The notes under the pieces were generated by a model that was given only the letters and a program-made list of their open reading frames with translations, ran no database searches and was not told the origin of the DNA. Positions 49,485-58,152 of a DNA stretch of 64,000 nt are shown here, piece by piece. Position 1 is the stretch's first letter. Each line of letters starts with the position of its first letter. Source of the DNA: Pseudomonadota bacterium (lineage in GTDB: Bacteria > Pseudomonadota > Alphaproteobacteria > Acetobacterales > Acetobacteraceae); NCBI GenBank assembly GCA_019351895.1, contig JABBOH010000009.1, positions 61,435-125,434 on the forward strand. The letters run 5' to 3'. The translations under genes and the position numbers were made by a program.

Positions 49485-51403
49485 CGCCCGACCGCGGCGA
49501 GGGCGACGCGATGGAACAGTTGCGCCGGCAGCGTGCCGCCCGCCGTTGCCTTCGACATCGGGCTGTCGTCGTCGTTGCCGATCCAGATACCGATGACATA
49601 GCCGTCGATGCCGCCGATGAACCAGGCGTCGCGGCTATCCTGCGTCGTCCCCGTCTTGCCGCCGACGAAGTAGCCGGGAACGGCGGCGGCCGTCGCCGTC
49701 CCGTGGGACACGACGGCGCCCAGCATCTGCCGCATCTCGCCCGCGAGCGCTGGGCTGATGACCGGGCGCGCGGCGGCGGGCGGCGCCACCAGATCATGCC
49801 CGTCCGCATAGAGCGCGGTGATGCCGTGCGGCACCACACGGCGGCCGCCGTTGAAGAATGTCGCGTAGGCGCCGGTCATCTCCAGCAGCTCCGCATTGGC
49901 TGAACCGAGGGCGATCGTGTCATTGTCGGGCATCGGGTCGGTGACGCCGAGACGGTGCGCGACGGCGGTGACGGCGCGGGGGCCGCCCGCGTGGATCAGC
50001 AGCCGGACCGCGACGGTGTTGAGCGACTGCGCCAGCCCCTCGGTCATCGTCACCGGCCCGCGGAAACGGCGCTCATAATCCGCCGGGTGCCACTTGCCGA
50101 TGGCGATGGGCGCGTCGAGCACCATATCGTCCGGCCGCATGCCCTGCATGAGGGCTGCGAGCCAGACGAAGGGCTTGAAGCACGATCCGGCAGGCCGGTG
50201 CGCCAGCACGGCGCGGTTGAAGAAGCTGTGCCCGGTCTGGGACCCGCCGACCAAGGCGCGGACGGCGCCGGTCGCGGCGTCCATCACCACGACGGCGCCC
50301 TGATGGGCATTGGCGGCGGCACCCGGCCCCGCCAGGATCTGGGCGAGGTCCGACTGTGCTGCGGCCTGCAGCCGGGGGTCGAGGGTGGTGGCAAGACGTG
50401 AATCCGTATTCTCCGGGATGAGCGGGCCAGCCTGCTGCGCCGCCCAGGAGGAGAACCAGTATTCGCCGCCCACCGCGCGGGGCGGGAAGCTGATCGCCGC
50501 CGCGGCGGCAGCGGACTGCGCCTCGGTGATATAGCCCGACCGCACCATGGCGGCGAGCACCTCCTTCGTCCGCGCGGTCGCGGCCTCGGCGTTGGCCAGG
50601 GGATTGAAGCGCGAGGGCGCGCGCGGCAGCCCGGCAAGCATCGCCGACTGCCAGAGGTTCAGGTCCCGCGCGGGGATGCCGAAATAGGTCTCGGCGGCGG
50701 CATCCATGCCCCAGGCACCGGCGCCTAGGTACACGCGGTTAAGGTAGATCTCGAGAATTTCGGCGGGTGTGAAGTGGTGCGTCAGCCACAGCGTCAGCAG
50801 CAGTTCCTGGATCTTGCGGCGGAAGGTGCGGGCGTCGCTGAGAAACAGCGTCTTGGCGACCTGCTGGGTCAGGGTCGAGCCGCCCTGGACGATCCTGCCC
50901 GACACGAGATCGATGGCGGCGGCGCGCGCCATGCCGATGAAGTCGAGCCCGCCATGCTGCCAGAAGCGTCGGTCCTCGACCGCGACCACGGCTTCGGGAA
51001 GCGTCGCCGGGACGGTCTTGAGGGTCAGGATCGCGCCCGAAAGATCGCCGAAATGGGTGAAGCTGCGGCCATGCGCGTCGGTCAGCACGAGGGACGGGCG
51101 ACGGAGGGTCGCGACGGCGGCCGAGGGCCGTGGCATGTCCCAGGTGAACCACAGCAGCAGCAGCGCCGCCGCGAGCCCGCCCCAGACGGTGATCATCAGG
51201 GCCCATTTGGCGATGCGGAGGACGAGGCGGAGCGACAGACGGCGGCGCGGCTCCCACTGCGTTTCCGGCGGCAGGTCTTCCTCGCGCTCGATGAAGCGGG
51301 GTGGGACATAGGGCGCATGGGCATAAGGCGCGGATGCATGATCGGGCTCGCCCGGCACGGCCGAAGCGGGGGGGCGGATGGCTCCCGTGTTGATGTTATA
51401 CAT
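49481..51403 (-). CDS. class A penicillin-binding protein (PBP1A/1C type)
   Basis: A 640-residue bifunctional peptidoglycan synthase. One membrane anchor at about 65-88 follows a proline-rich cytoplasmic N-terminus. The glycosyltransferase (GT51) domain has the catalytic EDRRFWQHGGLD and the QGGSTLTQQVAKTLFLS motifs. The transpeptidase domain has SxxK in AGSCFKPF, SxN in AQSLNTVA and KTG in GKTGTTQDSRDAW. It lacks the C-terminal extension of PBP1C. No good ribosome site precedes the ATG. First of three overlapping genes. Confidence 0.92.
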   Translation of the reverse strand: MYNINTGAIRPPASAVPGEPDHASAPYAHAPYVPPRFIEREEDLPPETQWEPRRRLSLRLVLRIAKWALMITVWGGLAAALLLLWFTWDMPRPSAAVATLRRPSLVLTDAHGRSFTHFGDLSGAILTLKTVPATLPEAVVAVEDRRFWQHGGLDFIGMARAAAIDLVSGRIVQGGSTLTQQVAKTLFLSDARTFRRKIQELLLTLWLTHHFTPAEILEIYLNRVYLGAGAWGMDAAAETYFGIPARDLNLWQSAMLAGLPRAPSRFNPLANAEAATARTKEVLAAMVRSGYITEAQSAAAAAAISFPPRAVGGEYWFSSWAAQQAGPLIPENTDSRLATTLDPRLQAAAQSDLAQILAGPGAAANAHQGAVVVMDAATGAVRALVGGSQTGHSFFNRAVLAHRPAGSCFKPFVWLAALMQGMRPDDMVLDAPIAIGKWHPADYERRFRGPVTMTEGLAQSLNTVAVRLLIHAGGPRAVTAVAHRLGVTDPMPDNDTIALGSANAELLEMTGAYATFFNGGRRVVPHGITALYADGHDLVAPPAAARPVISPALAGEMRQMLGAVVSHGTATAAAVPGYFVGGKTGTTQDSRDAWFIGGIDGYVIGIWIGNDDDSPMSKATAGGTLPAQLFHRVALAAVGR

Positions 51404-51575
51404 GAAGGAAGCGCGCTATCGCCCAGTGCCTTGTGGCGAGCATTGGGGCAAGGCATCGGCAGGGTCAAGAAAAAGCACAAATGGCGTGGGCGAACTTCCG
51501 ATCAGCCGACAGGAACTCTTGCCGAAACCCCGGCCGCACCGCAGCCTGCGCTCCGAACGCAATTGGGAGACAGGT

Positions 51576-52490
51576 ATGAAGGGCATCTACGCAGATGCGA
51601 GCGGCGGTCTGGCGGAGGTCTTTGCCCGGGTCTATCGCCCAGGAGAGGATCCGTCCGTCACGGTGCATGAGCACGAGACCATCCTGCCCGAGCAATTCGC
51701 CGGCCTGTATTCGGGCCATGACTTCATGCTGAACGACCATACCTTCCTGCAGACCGAGGCCATGGCCCAGGTTCGGGGCCTTCGCCACGTCATTTTCCTC
51801 GGCACCGGCGCGCGGTCCTATATGGACGTGGAGGCGATCGAGGCGCTCGGCATCACCGTCCACACCATTCGCGGCTATGGCGATACCGCCGTCGGCGAGC
51901 ATGCCATCGCGCTGATGTGGGCGGCGGCTCGCAATATCGCCTGGCTCGACCGCAGTGTGCGCGCGGGCGACTGGCCGCGCGGCAATGCGATGCAGCTTAC
52001 CGGCAAGACGCTCGGCCTGTTCGGTTTCGGCGGCATTGCGGCCGAGGTCGCACGCATCGCGGTCGGCAGCGGCATGCGGGTCATCGCCTGGAATCGAACC
52101 CCGCGGAGCTTCCCGGGCGTGGAGTTCGTGGGCATTCCCGAGCTTCTGGCCGAGAGCGACGTGCTCTCTCTCCATCTGCTCCTCACGGACGAGACGCGGC
52201 ACATCATCGACGCCAGCCACATCGCGGCGATGAAGCCGGGCGTGATCCTGGTGAACACGGCCCGCGCCGGGCTGATCGACACGGCGGCCGTGGTCGCGGC
52301 TTTACGCGACGGCCACATCCGGCACGCCGCGATCGACGTCTTCGACCAGGAGCCGCTGCCGGCGGGCGATGTGCTAGCGAGCCTCCCCAACGTCACGCTG
52401 ACCTCCCACGACGCCTTCAATACGCCGGAGGCGGCCGAGAGCCTGATCCGCAAGGGGCTGGACATCGCCAAACGGCTTGCCGCCGGTTAA
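51576..52490 (+). CDS. D-isomer-specific 2-hydroxyacid dehydrogenase
   Basis: A 304-residue NAD-dependent dehydrogenase. The NAD site is LGLFGFGGIAAEVARIA; the catalytic Arg is in LVNTARAGLIDTAAV, the Glu in IDVFDQEPLP and the His in LTSHDAFNTPEAA. The substrate (glycerate, lactate or other 2-oxoacid) is not clear; the family also holds phosphoglycerate dehydrogenases, but no ACT domain is present. GGGAGACAGG precedes the ATG. Divergent from the PBP gene; tRNA-Leu follows 12 bases after the stop. Confidence 0.9.
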   Translation: MKGIYADASGGLAEVFARVYRPGEDPSVTVHEHETILPEQFAGLYSGHDFMLNDHTFLQTEAMAQVRGLRHVIFLGTGARSYMDVEAIEALGITVHTIRGYGDTAVGEHAIALMWAAARNIAWLDRSVRAGDWPRGNAMQLTGKTLGLFGFGGIAAEVARIAVGSGMRVIAWNRTPRSFPGVEFVGIPELLAESDVLSLHLLLTDETRHIIDASHIAAMKPGVILVNTARAGLIDTAAVVAALRDGHIRHAAIDVFDQEPLPAGDVLASLPNVTLTSHDAFNTPEAAESLIRKGLDIAKRLAAG

Positions 52491-52502
52491 GGTGATCGTG
52501 AT

Positions 52503-52589
52503 GCGGGCGTGGCGGAACCGGTAGACGCAGCAGACTTAAAATCTGCCTCCCGGACGGGAGTGCGGGTTCGATCCCCGCCGTCCGCACCA
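52503..52589 (+). tRNA. tRNA-Leu(UAA)
   Basis: An 87-base class II tRNA with the CCA encoded. The acceptor stem GCGGGCG pairs with CGTCCGC (one G-U), the anticodon loop CTTAAAA lies in the stem CAGA/TCTG and gives anticodon UAA, the variable arm is CTCCCGGACGGGAG and the T-loop is TTCGATC. It starts 12 bases after the dehydrogenase stop. Confidence 0.97.
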
Positions 52590-52820
52590 TTCTTGGCTGT
52601 CATCGTCATTCCCGGGCTCCACCCGCCTCGGCGCCGGGTCTAGGACGGCCTCCCGGGCGCTGCGTGACCAGAATTGCTCGGTGACGCGGCCGGAGATGCG
52701 ATCCTCCCTGTGACGGATCGGGCCCCAGCAAAATATGACAATTTAGCAACGAGCCGTAACCCTCCTGCCGAGGCGCGCGAAGTCCGGATGCTACCGCGCG
52801 AAACAATCCAAGGAGAAGAT

Positions 52821-53099
52821 ATGTCAACCAAGCTGTTGGCGGTGACGTCGCTTGTCGTCATGTCGAGCTTCGGCATCGGGCTTGCCCATGCCCAATGCAC
52901 GCAGAACGATATCAAGCTGAAATACACGGAGATCGGCAAGCTGATCGAAGCGGAGCGCGCCGGGAATCCGAACGGAGCGGACGAGATGATGGCCAAGATG
53001 CACGAGGCCCAGGACCAGATGACGGCCGGCCAGATCAACTCGGAACAGTTCTGCCGCGCCTATGACGCGCTGATCCAGGAAATGAAAACCCGGGGCTGA
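52821..53099 (+). CDS. small exported protein of unknown function
   Basis: A 92-residue protein with a signal peptide (LAVTSLVVMSSFGIGLAHA then Q). The mature 67 residues are helical and charged, with cysteines near both ends (QCTQNDIKLKYTEIGKLIEA and QFCRAYDALIQEM) that could form a disulfide. A possible helical hairpin, no known family. AGGAG sits 7 bases before the ATG. A strong hairpin follows. The 231 bases before it, after the tRNA, show only a partial CCCGGG-type palindromic stretch. Confidence 0.7.
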   Translation: MSTKLLAVTSLVVMSSFGIGLAHAQCTQNDIKLKYTEIGKLIEAERAGNPNGADEMMAKMHEAQDQMTAGQINSEQFCRAYDALIQEMKTRG

Positions 53100-53110
53100 A
53101 GCGGCGGGTT

Positions 53111-53148
53111 GCGATCGGCTGCAGACGTTTCCGCCTGCAGCCGATCGC
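53111..53148. terminator. bidirectional hairpin, 14-base perfect stem
   Basis: GCGATCGGCTGCAG pairs fully with CTGCAGCCGATCGC around a ten-base loop, between two convergent genes. It lacks a long T-run, but the stability and position suggest shared transcription end or 3'-end protection. Confidence 0.75.
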
Positions 53149-53163
53149 GCCAATTCGATCAGG

Positions 53164-54639
53164 CTAGAGCAACCGCCTGAGCGTCGCCAACGTCCCTCGT
53201 TCGGCGATCGAGCGGCGGCTCGCCTCGAAAGCCTCGACGAAGTCGGGCGTGCTCTCCATGCCGAGCCCCGCGAAGACCGGCAGCGACAGGAACACACGCG
53301 GATCGGGGTCGGTGGCCGTCGCGCGCTCGGCATCGGTCAGGCGCGGCTCCGTCGACGTGAACGGCACACCCTGGTCGTCCACCCCCCCGAGGCAGCGGGC
53401 GAAGGCCGCGAGCAGGAAGGCGAGGCGGCGGATGTCGCCGCCTTTGGCGATCACCGCCTTGATCGTGTCGCCGACAAAGATGGGAATGCGCGAGGCGCCG
53501 TCGGTCGCGATGCGCACCGTCTGGTCCCGCGTCGCGGGGTTGAGGTAGCGCTCCATCAGCTTGTCCCGGTAGCCGGTCAGCGACATGCCGGGCGGCGCCG
53601 ACAGCAGCGGGATCACGTCGCGGTCCCAGAACTGCATCAGCAACTCCCGGATCTGCGGGTCGGCCACGGTCTCGTGCACCAGCCGGTAGCCCGCAACCGT
53701 GCCCGGAAAGGCGAGCATGCTGTGCGAGGCGTTGAGCATCCTGAGCTTGATCTGCTCATAGGCCCAGACATCGTCCGTGATCTGCACGCCGGCATCCTCG
53801 AAGCGCGGGCGCCCGTAGCGGAAGCGGTCCTGCATCACCCACTGGATGAAATCCTCGGCGAAGACCGGGATCTCGTCCTCAATCCCGCTGGCGGCGTTGA
53901 GGCGTGTGCGGTCGGCATCGGTCGTGGCGGGCGTGATGCGGTCCACCATGCTGTTGGGGAAGTCGATCTCCGCCTCCATCCAGTCGGCGAGGCCAGGGTC
54001 GCGAGCGCGGGCGAAGCTCGTGAAGGCGATCTTGGCCACGTCGCCGTTGTGGCGGAGGTTGTCGCAGGAGAGGATGGTGAAGGGCTTCATGCCCTGCGCG
54101 CGGCGGCGGCTCAGCGCCTCGGCGACATAGCCGAAGGCGGTGCGCGGCGAGCCCGGGTGGGCCAGATCGTGCACGATGTCCGGGGCCCCTAGCTTGAAGG
54201 CGTGGGTCTCGTCGTCGATGTTGTAGCCGCCCTCGGTGAGCGTCATGGAGACGATGCGGATCGCCGGGTCGCAGAGCTTCGCCAGCACCGCCTCGGGGTC
54301 ATCGGGCGCGAACATGTATTGGACGATCGAGCCGATCACGCGGACCGCCGGAGCGCCCGAGGGCGGGCATTCCGTCAATGAGTAGAGGCAATCCTGGCGG
54401 GGGAAGGACGCGGCCTTCGCGCGCTCGCGCGGGTCGTCCATCAGCCCGACGCCGCAGAAGCCCCAATCGTCGTGGCCGCCTTCCGCGATCAGGCGGTCGA
54501 GGTAATTCGCCTGATGCGCGCGGTGGAAATTCCCGACGCTGAAGTGGACGATGCCGGGCTTCACCCGCGCGCGGTCGTAGCCGGCCCAAGCGACGCCTGC
54601 CGGCAATGCCCCGAGCGTGCCGTTGCTGAGTGTGACCAT
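53164..54639 (-). CDS. mannitol dehydrogenase family polyol oxidoreductase
   Basis: A 491-residue long-chain dehydrogenase of the mannitol 2-dehydrogenase/fructuronate reductase family. The NAD site is GIVHFSVGNFHRAHQANYLD; the family signature NSMVDRITPATTDADR and the catalytic Lys-Asn-His in KLRMLNASHSMLAF are intact. It should interconvert a hexitol or hexuronate and its keto form; mannitol, arabinitol or tagaturonate are possible. GGAGGAAGG precedes the ATG. Divergent from the SDR gene; no sugar transporter is adjacent. Confidence 0.92.
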   Translation of the reverse strand: MVTLSNGTLGALPAGVAWAGYDRARVKPGIVHFSVGNFHRAHQANYLDRLIAEGGHDDWGFCGVGLMDDPRERAKAASFPRQDCLYSLTECPPSGAPAVRVIGSIVQYMFAPDDPEAVLAKLCDPAIRIVSMTLTEGGYNIDDETHAFKLGAPDIVHDLAHPGSPRTAFGYVAEALSRRRAQGMKPFTILSCDNLRHNGDVAKIAFTSFARARDPGLADWMEAEIDFPNSMVDRITPATTDADRTRLNAASGIEDEIPVFAEDFIQWVMQDRFRYGRPRFEDAGVQITDDVWAYEQIKLRMLNASHSMLAFPGTVAGYRLVHETVADPQIRELLMQFWDRDVIPLLSAPPGMSLTGYRDKLMERYLNPATRDQTVRIATDGASRIPIFVGDTIKAVIAKGGDIRRLAFLLAAFARCLGGVDDQGVPFTSTEPRLTDAERATATDPDPRVFLSLPVFAGLGMESTPDFVEAFEASRRSIAERGTLATLRRLL

Positions 54640-54753
54640 GACCTTCCTCCCCTGCCGCTTGATGGGGGGGCGCTGGGACGCCGTTGACACTCCGCCCGCA
54701 CCCTCCGATGTCCTAGCTTTACCGCCAGTCGGGCATCAGGAGAAGGACACCCC

Positions 54754-55536
54754 ATGGATTTAGGGCTTCAAGGCCGCCGAGCCATTGTTTGCGCGGCGAG
54801 CAAAGGCCTGGGGGCCGCGTGTGCGACCGCCCTCGCCCGCGAAGGCGTCCTCGTCACCATCACCGGCCGCACCATCGAGACACTGGAAGCCACGGCTCGG
54901 GCAATTGCCCAGGAGACGGGCATCGACGTAGGCATCGCCGCCGGGGATATCGCGACCGAGGCAGGCCGCGTCGCGGCGTTCGCCGCCTGTCCCGAACCCG
55001 ACATCCTCGTCAACAACGCGGGCGGGCCGCCGCCGGGCGATTTCAGAGACTGGGAGCGCGCGGACTGGCTGCGCGCGCTCGACGCCAACATGCTGGCGCC
55101 CATTGCCATGATCAAAGGCGCGGTGGACGGCATGATCGGCCGCCGGTTCGGGCGCATCGTCAACATCACCTCGGCCTCCGTGAAGTCGCCTATCCCTCAA
55201 CTCGGGATGAGCAATGGCGCGCGCGCCGGCCTGACGGGTTTCGTGGGCGGCCTCGCGCGGCAGGTTGCGCGCCACAACGTCACCATAAACAATCTGCTGC
55301 CGGGGCCATTCGTGACGGATCGGCTGAGAACCACGATGGCGGCATCCGCCAATCAAGCCGGGCGCAGCATCGAGGCCGAGATCGCAGCCCGGGCCGAGCA
55401 GAACCCGACCGGCCGCTTCGGCGACCCGGAGGAATTCGGCCGGGCCTGCGCGTTCCTATGTTCGGCGTCGGCGGGCTACATCGTCGGGCAGAACATTCTG
55501 CTCGACGGGGGCGCCTTCAACGCCACGATGGGCTAG
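54754..55536 (+). CDS. SDR-family oxidoreductase with altered catalytic tetrad
   Basis: A 260-residue short-chain dehydrogenase-like protein. The cofactor loop is AASKGLGAACATALA (TGxxxGxG form changed) with LVNNAGGPPPGDF and the C-terminal GYIVGQNILLDGGAF. The usual YxxxK is replaced: the aligned segment after the SASVKSP serine region is MSNGARAGLTGF, giving Ser and Arg where Tyr and Lys are expected. Similar SDRs are known and their activity is not clear. AGGAG lies upstream. It could be a FabG-like reductase with changed chemistry or a non-catalytic protein. Confidence 0.85.
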   Translation: MDLGLQGRRAIVCAASKGLGAACATALAREGVLVTITGRTIETLEATARAIAQETGIDVGIAAGDIATEAGRVAAFAACPEPDILVNNAGGPPPGDFRDWERADWLRALDANMLAPIAMIKGAVDGMIGRRFGRIVNITSASVKSPIPQLGMSNGARAGLTGFVGGLARQVARHNVTINNLLPGPFVTDRLRTTMAASANQAGRSIEAEIAARAEQNPTGRFGDPEEFGRACAFLCSASAGYIVGQNILLDGGAFNATMG

Positions 55537-55541
55537 AGGAT

Positions 55542-55574
55542 GGAGCCCGGGCTGCCACTGGCAACCCGGGCTCC
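55542..55574. terminator. bidirectional intrinsic terminator
   Basis: GGAGCCCGGG pairs with CCCGGGCTCC around a 13-base loop, six bases after the SDR stop and ten before the DUF2934 stop. It separates two convergent genes. Confidence 0.75.
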
Positions 55575-55584
55575 CGTAAAGGAC

Positions 55585-55863
55585 TCAGGCCGCCTTGCCG
55601 TTGGTGCCGCCCGCCTTGGACGGGGTGAAAGACGGCGGGTCACTCGCCGGAAAGCTGTTTTCGCTGTCCTCGTCCACCTTGCGCTCTTGAGCCGAGCTGA
55701 AAGCCTCGGCGGGTGTGTGATGCGAGGTCTCGGCATCCGCCAGCGACTCGGCGCGAAGCCAGAATTCATGATCCCGGCCCTCTGGATTGCCTTCTTTCTC
55801 CCAGAGGTCGTAGGCGATCTCGCGGACACGTTGCAACCGGTCTTCGTGATGACTGTCGGACAC
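55585..55863 (-). CDS. DUF2934 domain protein
   Basis: A 92-residue protein with one DUF2934 motif: VREIAYDLWEKEGNPEGRDH followed by EFWLRAE. The family is small, cytoplasmic and of unknown function, found in Alphaproteobacteria and often near stress genes. The C-terminal half is acidic and disordered (DEDSENSFPASDPPSF). The GTG start has GGGGAACG in front. A second DUF2934 protein, with two copies of the motif, is at 63454. Confidence 0.82.
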   Translation of the reverse strand: MSDSHHEDRLQRVREIAYDLWEKEGNPEGRDHEFWLRAESLADAETSHHTPAEAFSSAQERKVDEDSENSFPASDPPSFTPSKAGGTNGKAA

Positions 55864-55928
55864 GATCGTTCCCCTTTTCCCCTGATGCTTTCAGGATGAC
55901 CAGGAGATCGCGCTACTCCCGGAACGCT

Positions 55929-57131
55929 TCAAGGGATCCGGTGTGCAGGTGGCGCGGTTTTCACGAAAACAACCCATGTGCCAAACGAACAGCAGGCGAC
56001 GAGGGCGGTGAAGCCCACCATCGGCCGCGCGGTGCCGTCCGCCGTCAGGCCGATCAGCGCCGTCGTCACGGAACTGATCGTGAACTCCAACCCGACGCCC
56101 AAGGCCGCGGCCGCCCCGGCGGTCGCGCCGAAGGGCTCCATCGCCGTCAGGAAAGCAGGTGCCAGGATCAGCCCGAGGCAGAAGAACAGCGTGATCGTGA
56201 GCAGCACGAACGGCCACAGCGCCGTCATGCCGCCGAAGACGAGCCCTGCCAGCAGCAGCGCAGCCGTGGCCAACGCGGCGCTCGCGCAGCCGATCAGGCG
56301 GCGAGTGCCGACATAGCGCATCATCGGCGCGTTGAACTGGCTGATGCCGATCAGCGCGATGGCATGGCAGGCGAAGAGGATGCCGTAGATCGTCGGGGTG
56401 ACGTGGTGGAGGGTGACGAAGACGAAGGGTGAGCCGGAGATGAAGGAGAACAGCACCGCCTGCCCGAAGCCCGCGATGAACACCGGCAGGATGAAGACCC
56501 GGTTGCGCAGCAGCCGTCCATAAGTGGTGAGGATCGCGAGCGGCCGTCCGCTCACCCGCTGCGCTTTCGGCAAGGTTTCCGGCAGCATCTTCCAGACCAT
56601 CAGCACGACGGTCAGCGTGATCACGATGAGCACGACGAAGATCAGCCGCCAGGAGGTGTACTGCACCAGCAGTCCGCCGAAAACCGGCGCGAGGATGGGC
56701 GACACGCTGAGCGCCAGCATGGCGAGCGACAGCAGCCGCGCGGCATCGGGCCCGGTGTATTCGTCGCGGATGACGGCCATGGGGATGACCGCCGTCGCGG
56801 CGGCGCCCAGCCCCTGGAAGAAGCGGGCCGCGATCAGCACGCCGATGCTGGGCGCGAAAGCGGCGGCGACCGAGGCGATGACGAAGATGCCGAGCCCGAC
56901 ATAGGTCGGCCCCTTGCGGCCGAGCGTGTCCGAGACAGGGCCGTAGATCACCTGCCCGATCGCGAGGGCCACGAAGAAGCTCGTCATGCTGAGCTCGACG
57001 GTGCCTGGATCGGTTTTCAGGTCGCGCGCGATGGCGGCGAAGCCCGGGATATACATATCGATGGCGAAGGCGCCGACGGCGATGATGAGCCCCAGCACGA
57101 TGGCCCGGCGAAAGATGGAGTGGCCGGACAT
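55929..57131 (-). CDS. Bcr/CflA-family multidrug efflux MFS transporter
   Basis: A 400-residue 12-helix transporter. Family marks are AIDMYIPGFAAIARDL in helix 1, the motif YGPVSDTLGRKGPTYVGL after helix 2, RFFQGLGAAATAVIPMAVIRD in helix 4 and LSVSPILAPVFGGLL in helix 5. Bcr/CflA proteins expel drugs such as bicyclomycin or chloramphenicol and some amino acids by proton exchange. GAGG lies nine bases before the ATG; longer starts upstream are unlikely. Confidence 0.9.
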   Translation of the reverse strand: MSGHSIFRRAIVLGLIIAVGAFAIDMYIPGFAAIARDLKTDPGTVELSMTSFFVALAIGQVIYGPVSDTLGRKGPTYVGLGIFVIASVAAAFAPSIGVLIAARFFQGLGAAATAVIPMAVIRDEYTGPDAARLLSLAMLALSVSPILAPVFGGLLVQYTSWRLIFVVLIVITLTVVLMVWKMLPETLPKAQRVSGRPLAILTTYGRLLRNRVFILPVFIAGFGQAVLFSFISGSPFVFVTLHHVTPTIYGILFACHAIALIGISQFNAPMMRYVGTRRLIGCASAALATAALLLAGLVFGGMTALWPFVLLTITLFFCLGLILAPAFLTAMEPFGATAGAAAALGVGLEFTISSVTTALIGLTADGTARPMVGFTALVACCSFGTWVVFVKTAPPAHRIP

Positions 57132-57253
57132 CCGGTGACCTCGTGAAGAAGCGCGCTGCTGCGACATGCCGCAGTGCAGCAATAAGCCGCGACGGTCGGG
57201 ACGCCAAGCCGTCGCACGCCGGCAACAGCGACGACGAAAGGGTGGTGCTATCG

Positions 57254-58081
57254 ATGACGATCTTCCTGTGCCCGGCTTGCGGCGCGTCCTACGACGGCGT
57301 CGCGGCGCCCGATCGCTGTCCGATCTGCGAGGACGAACGGCAGTATGTTCCGGCCGCGGGCCAGCGCTGGACGACGCCCGCAGAACTCGCGGCGGATCAC
57401 CGCAACGCCTGGCAGTGGCATGAGCCGGGGCTGCTCAGCCTGCAGACCGTGCCGGCCTTCGCGATCAATCAGCGCGCCTTCCTGCTCATCACGCCCGGGG
57501 GCAATATCCTCTGGGACTGTCTTGCTCTGCTCGACGAGGCGACTGAGGCGCTGGTGCGGGGGCTCGGCGGCCTCGCCGGGATCGCGATCTCCCACCCGCA
57601 CTTCTATGCGAGGATGCAGGACTGGGCGGCGGCCTTCGACGCGCCGATCCACCTGCACGCGGCCGACCGCGCCTGGATCACGCGCTCCTCGCCCGCGATA
57701 CGCTTCTGGGAGGGCGACCGGCAGGAGATTGCTGCCGGGCTGACGCTGCTTCGGCTCGGCGGGCATTTCCCTGGCTCGACCGTGCTGCACTGGCCGGCCA
57801 CAGCGGACGGCGCGGGCGCGTTGCTGGCGGGGGACACGGTGCAGATAACGCCCGGCGCACGGCGGGTAACCTTCATGTACAGCTATCCGAACTATCTTCC
57901 GCTGCCGGCGGCGACGGTGCGCCGGATGGCGGCCACGCTGGCGCCTTGGCGCTACGAGCGCATCTACGGCGCCTTCGCGGGTCAGGATGTGATGCGCGGC
58001 GGCGCGGCCATGGTGGCGGCCTCCGCCGCCGCGTACATCCGGTGCCTGGAAGCGCCACCCGTGGCGCCGCCTGTTTCGTGA
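57254..58081 (+). CDS. rubredoxin-like zinc ribbon plus degenerate MBL-fold protein
   Basis: A 275-residue protein with an N-terminal metal-binding knuckle pair (LCPACGASYDG and RCPICEDER, residues 5-28) and a metallo-beta-lactamase-fold domain. The usual HxHxDH is ISHPHFYARM, keeping two His but losing Asp and the last His; the later GGHFPGS and LAGDTVQ ligands are there, and the last His position is replaced by SYPNYLP. One metal site may therefore be lost. Known MBL roles range from hydrolysis to electron transfer; this one is not clear. It is 71 bases before the glucosidase gene. Confidence 0.75.
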   Translation: MTIFLCPACGASYDGVAAPDRCPICEDERQYVPAAGQRWTTPAELAADHRNAWQWHEPGLLSLQTVPAFAINQRAFLLITPGGNILWDCLALLDEATEALVRGLGGLAGIAISHPHFYARMQDWAAAFDAPIHLHAADRAWITRSSPAIRFWEGDRQEIAAGLTLLRLGGHFPGSTVLHWPATADGAGALLAGDTVQITPGARRVTFMYSYPNYLPLPAATVRRMAATLAPWRYERIYGAFAGQDVMRGGAAMVAASAAAYIRCLEAPPVAPPVS

Positions 58082-58152
58082 CCGGGGCCGGACGGATATA
58101 GCAGTCGCACACCCCGGGGCGCGCCACGCCCGCTCTCTTTCCGGAGAATGCC

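Noticed and set aside
52600..52660. CCCGGGCTCCACCCG-type stretch after tRNA-Leu, like REP elements or an attachment site
   Set aside because: Only one imperfect copy in the window, no integrase and no direct repeat of the tRNA 3' end, so neither REP nor att is supported.
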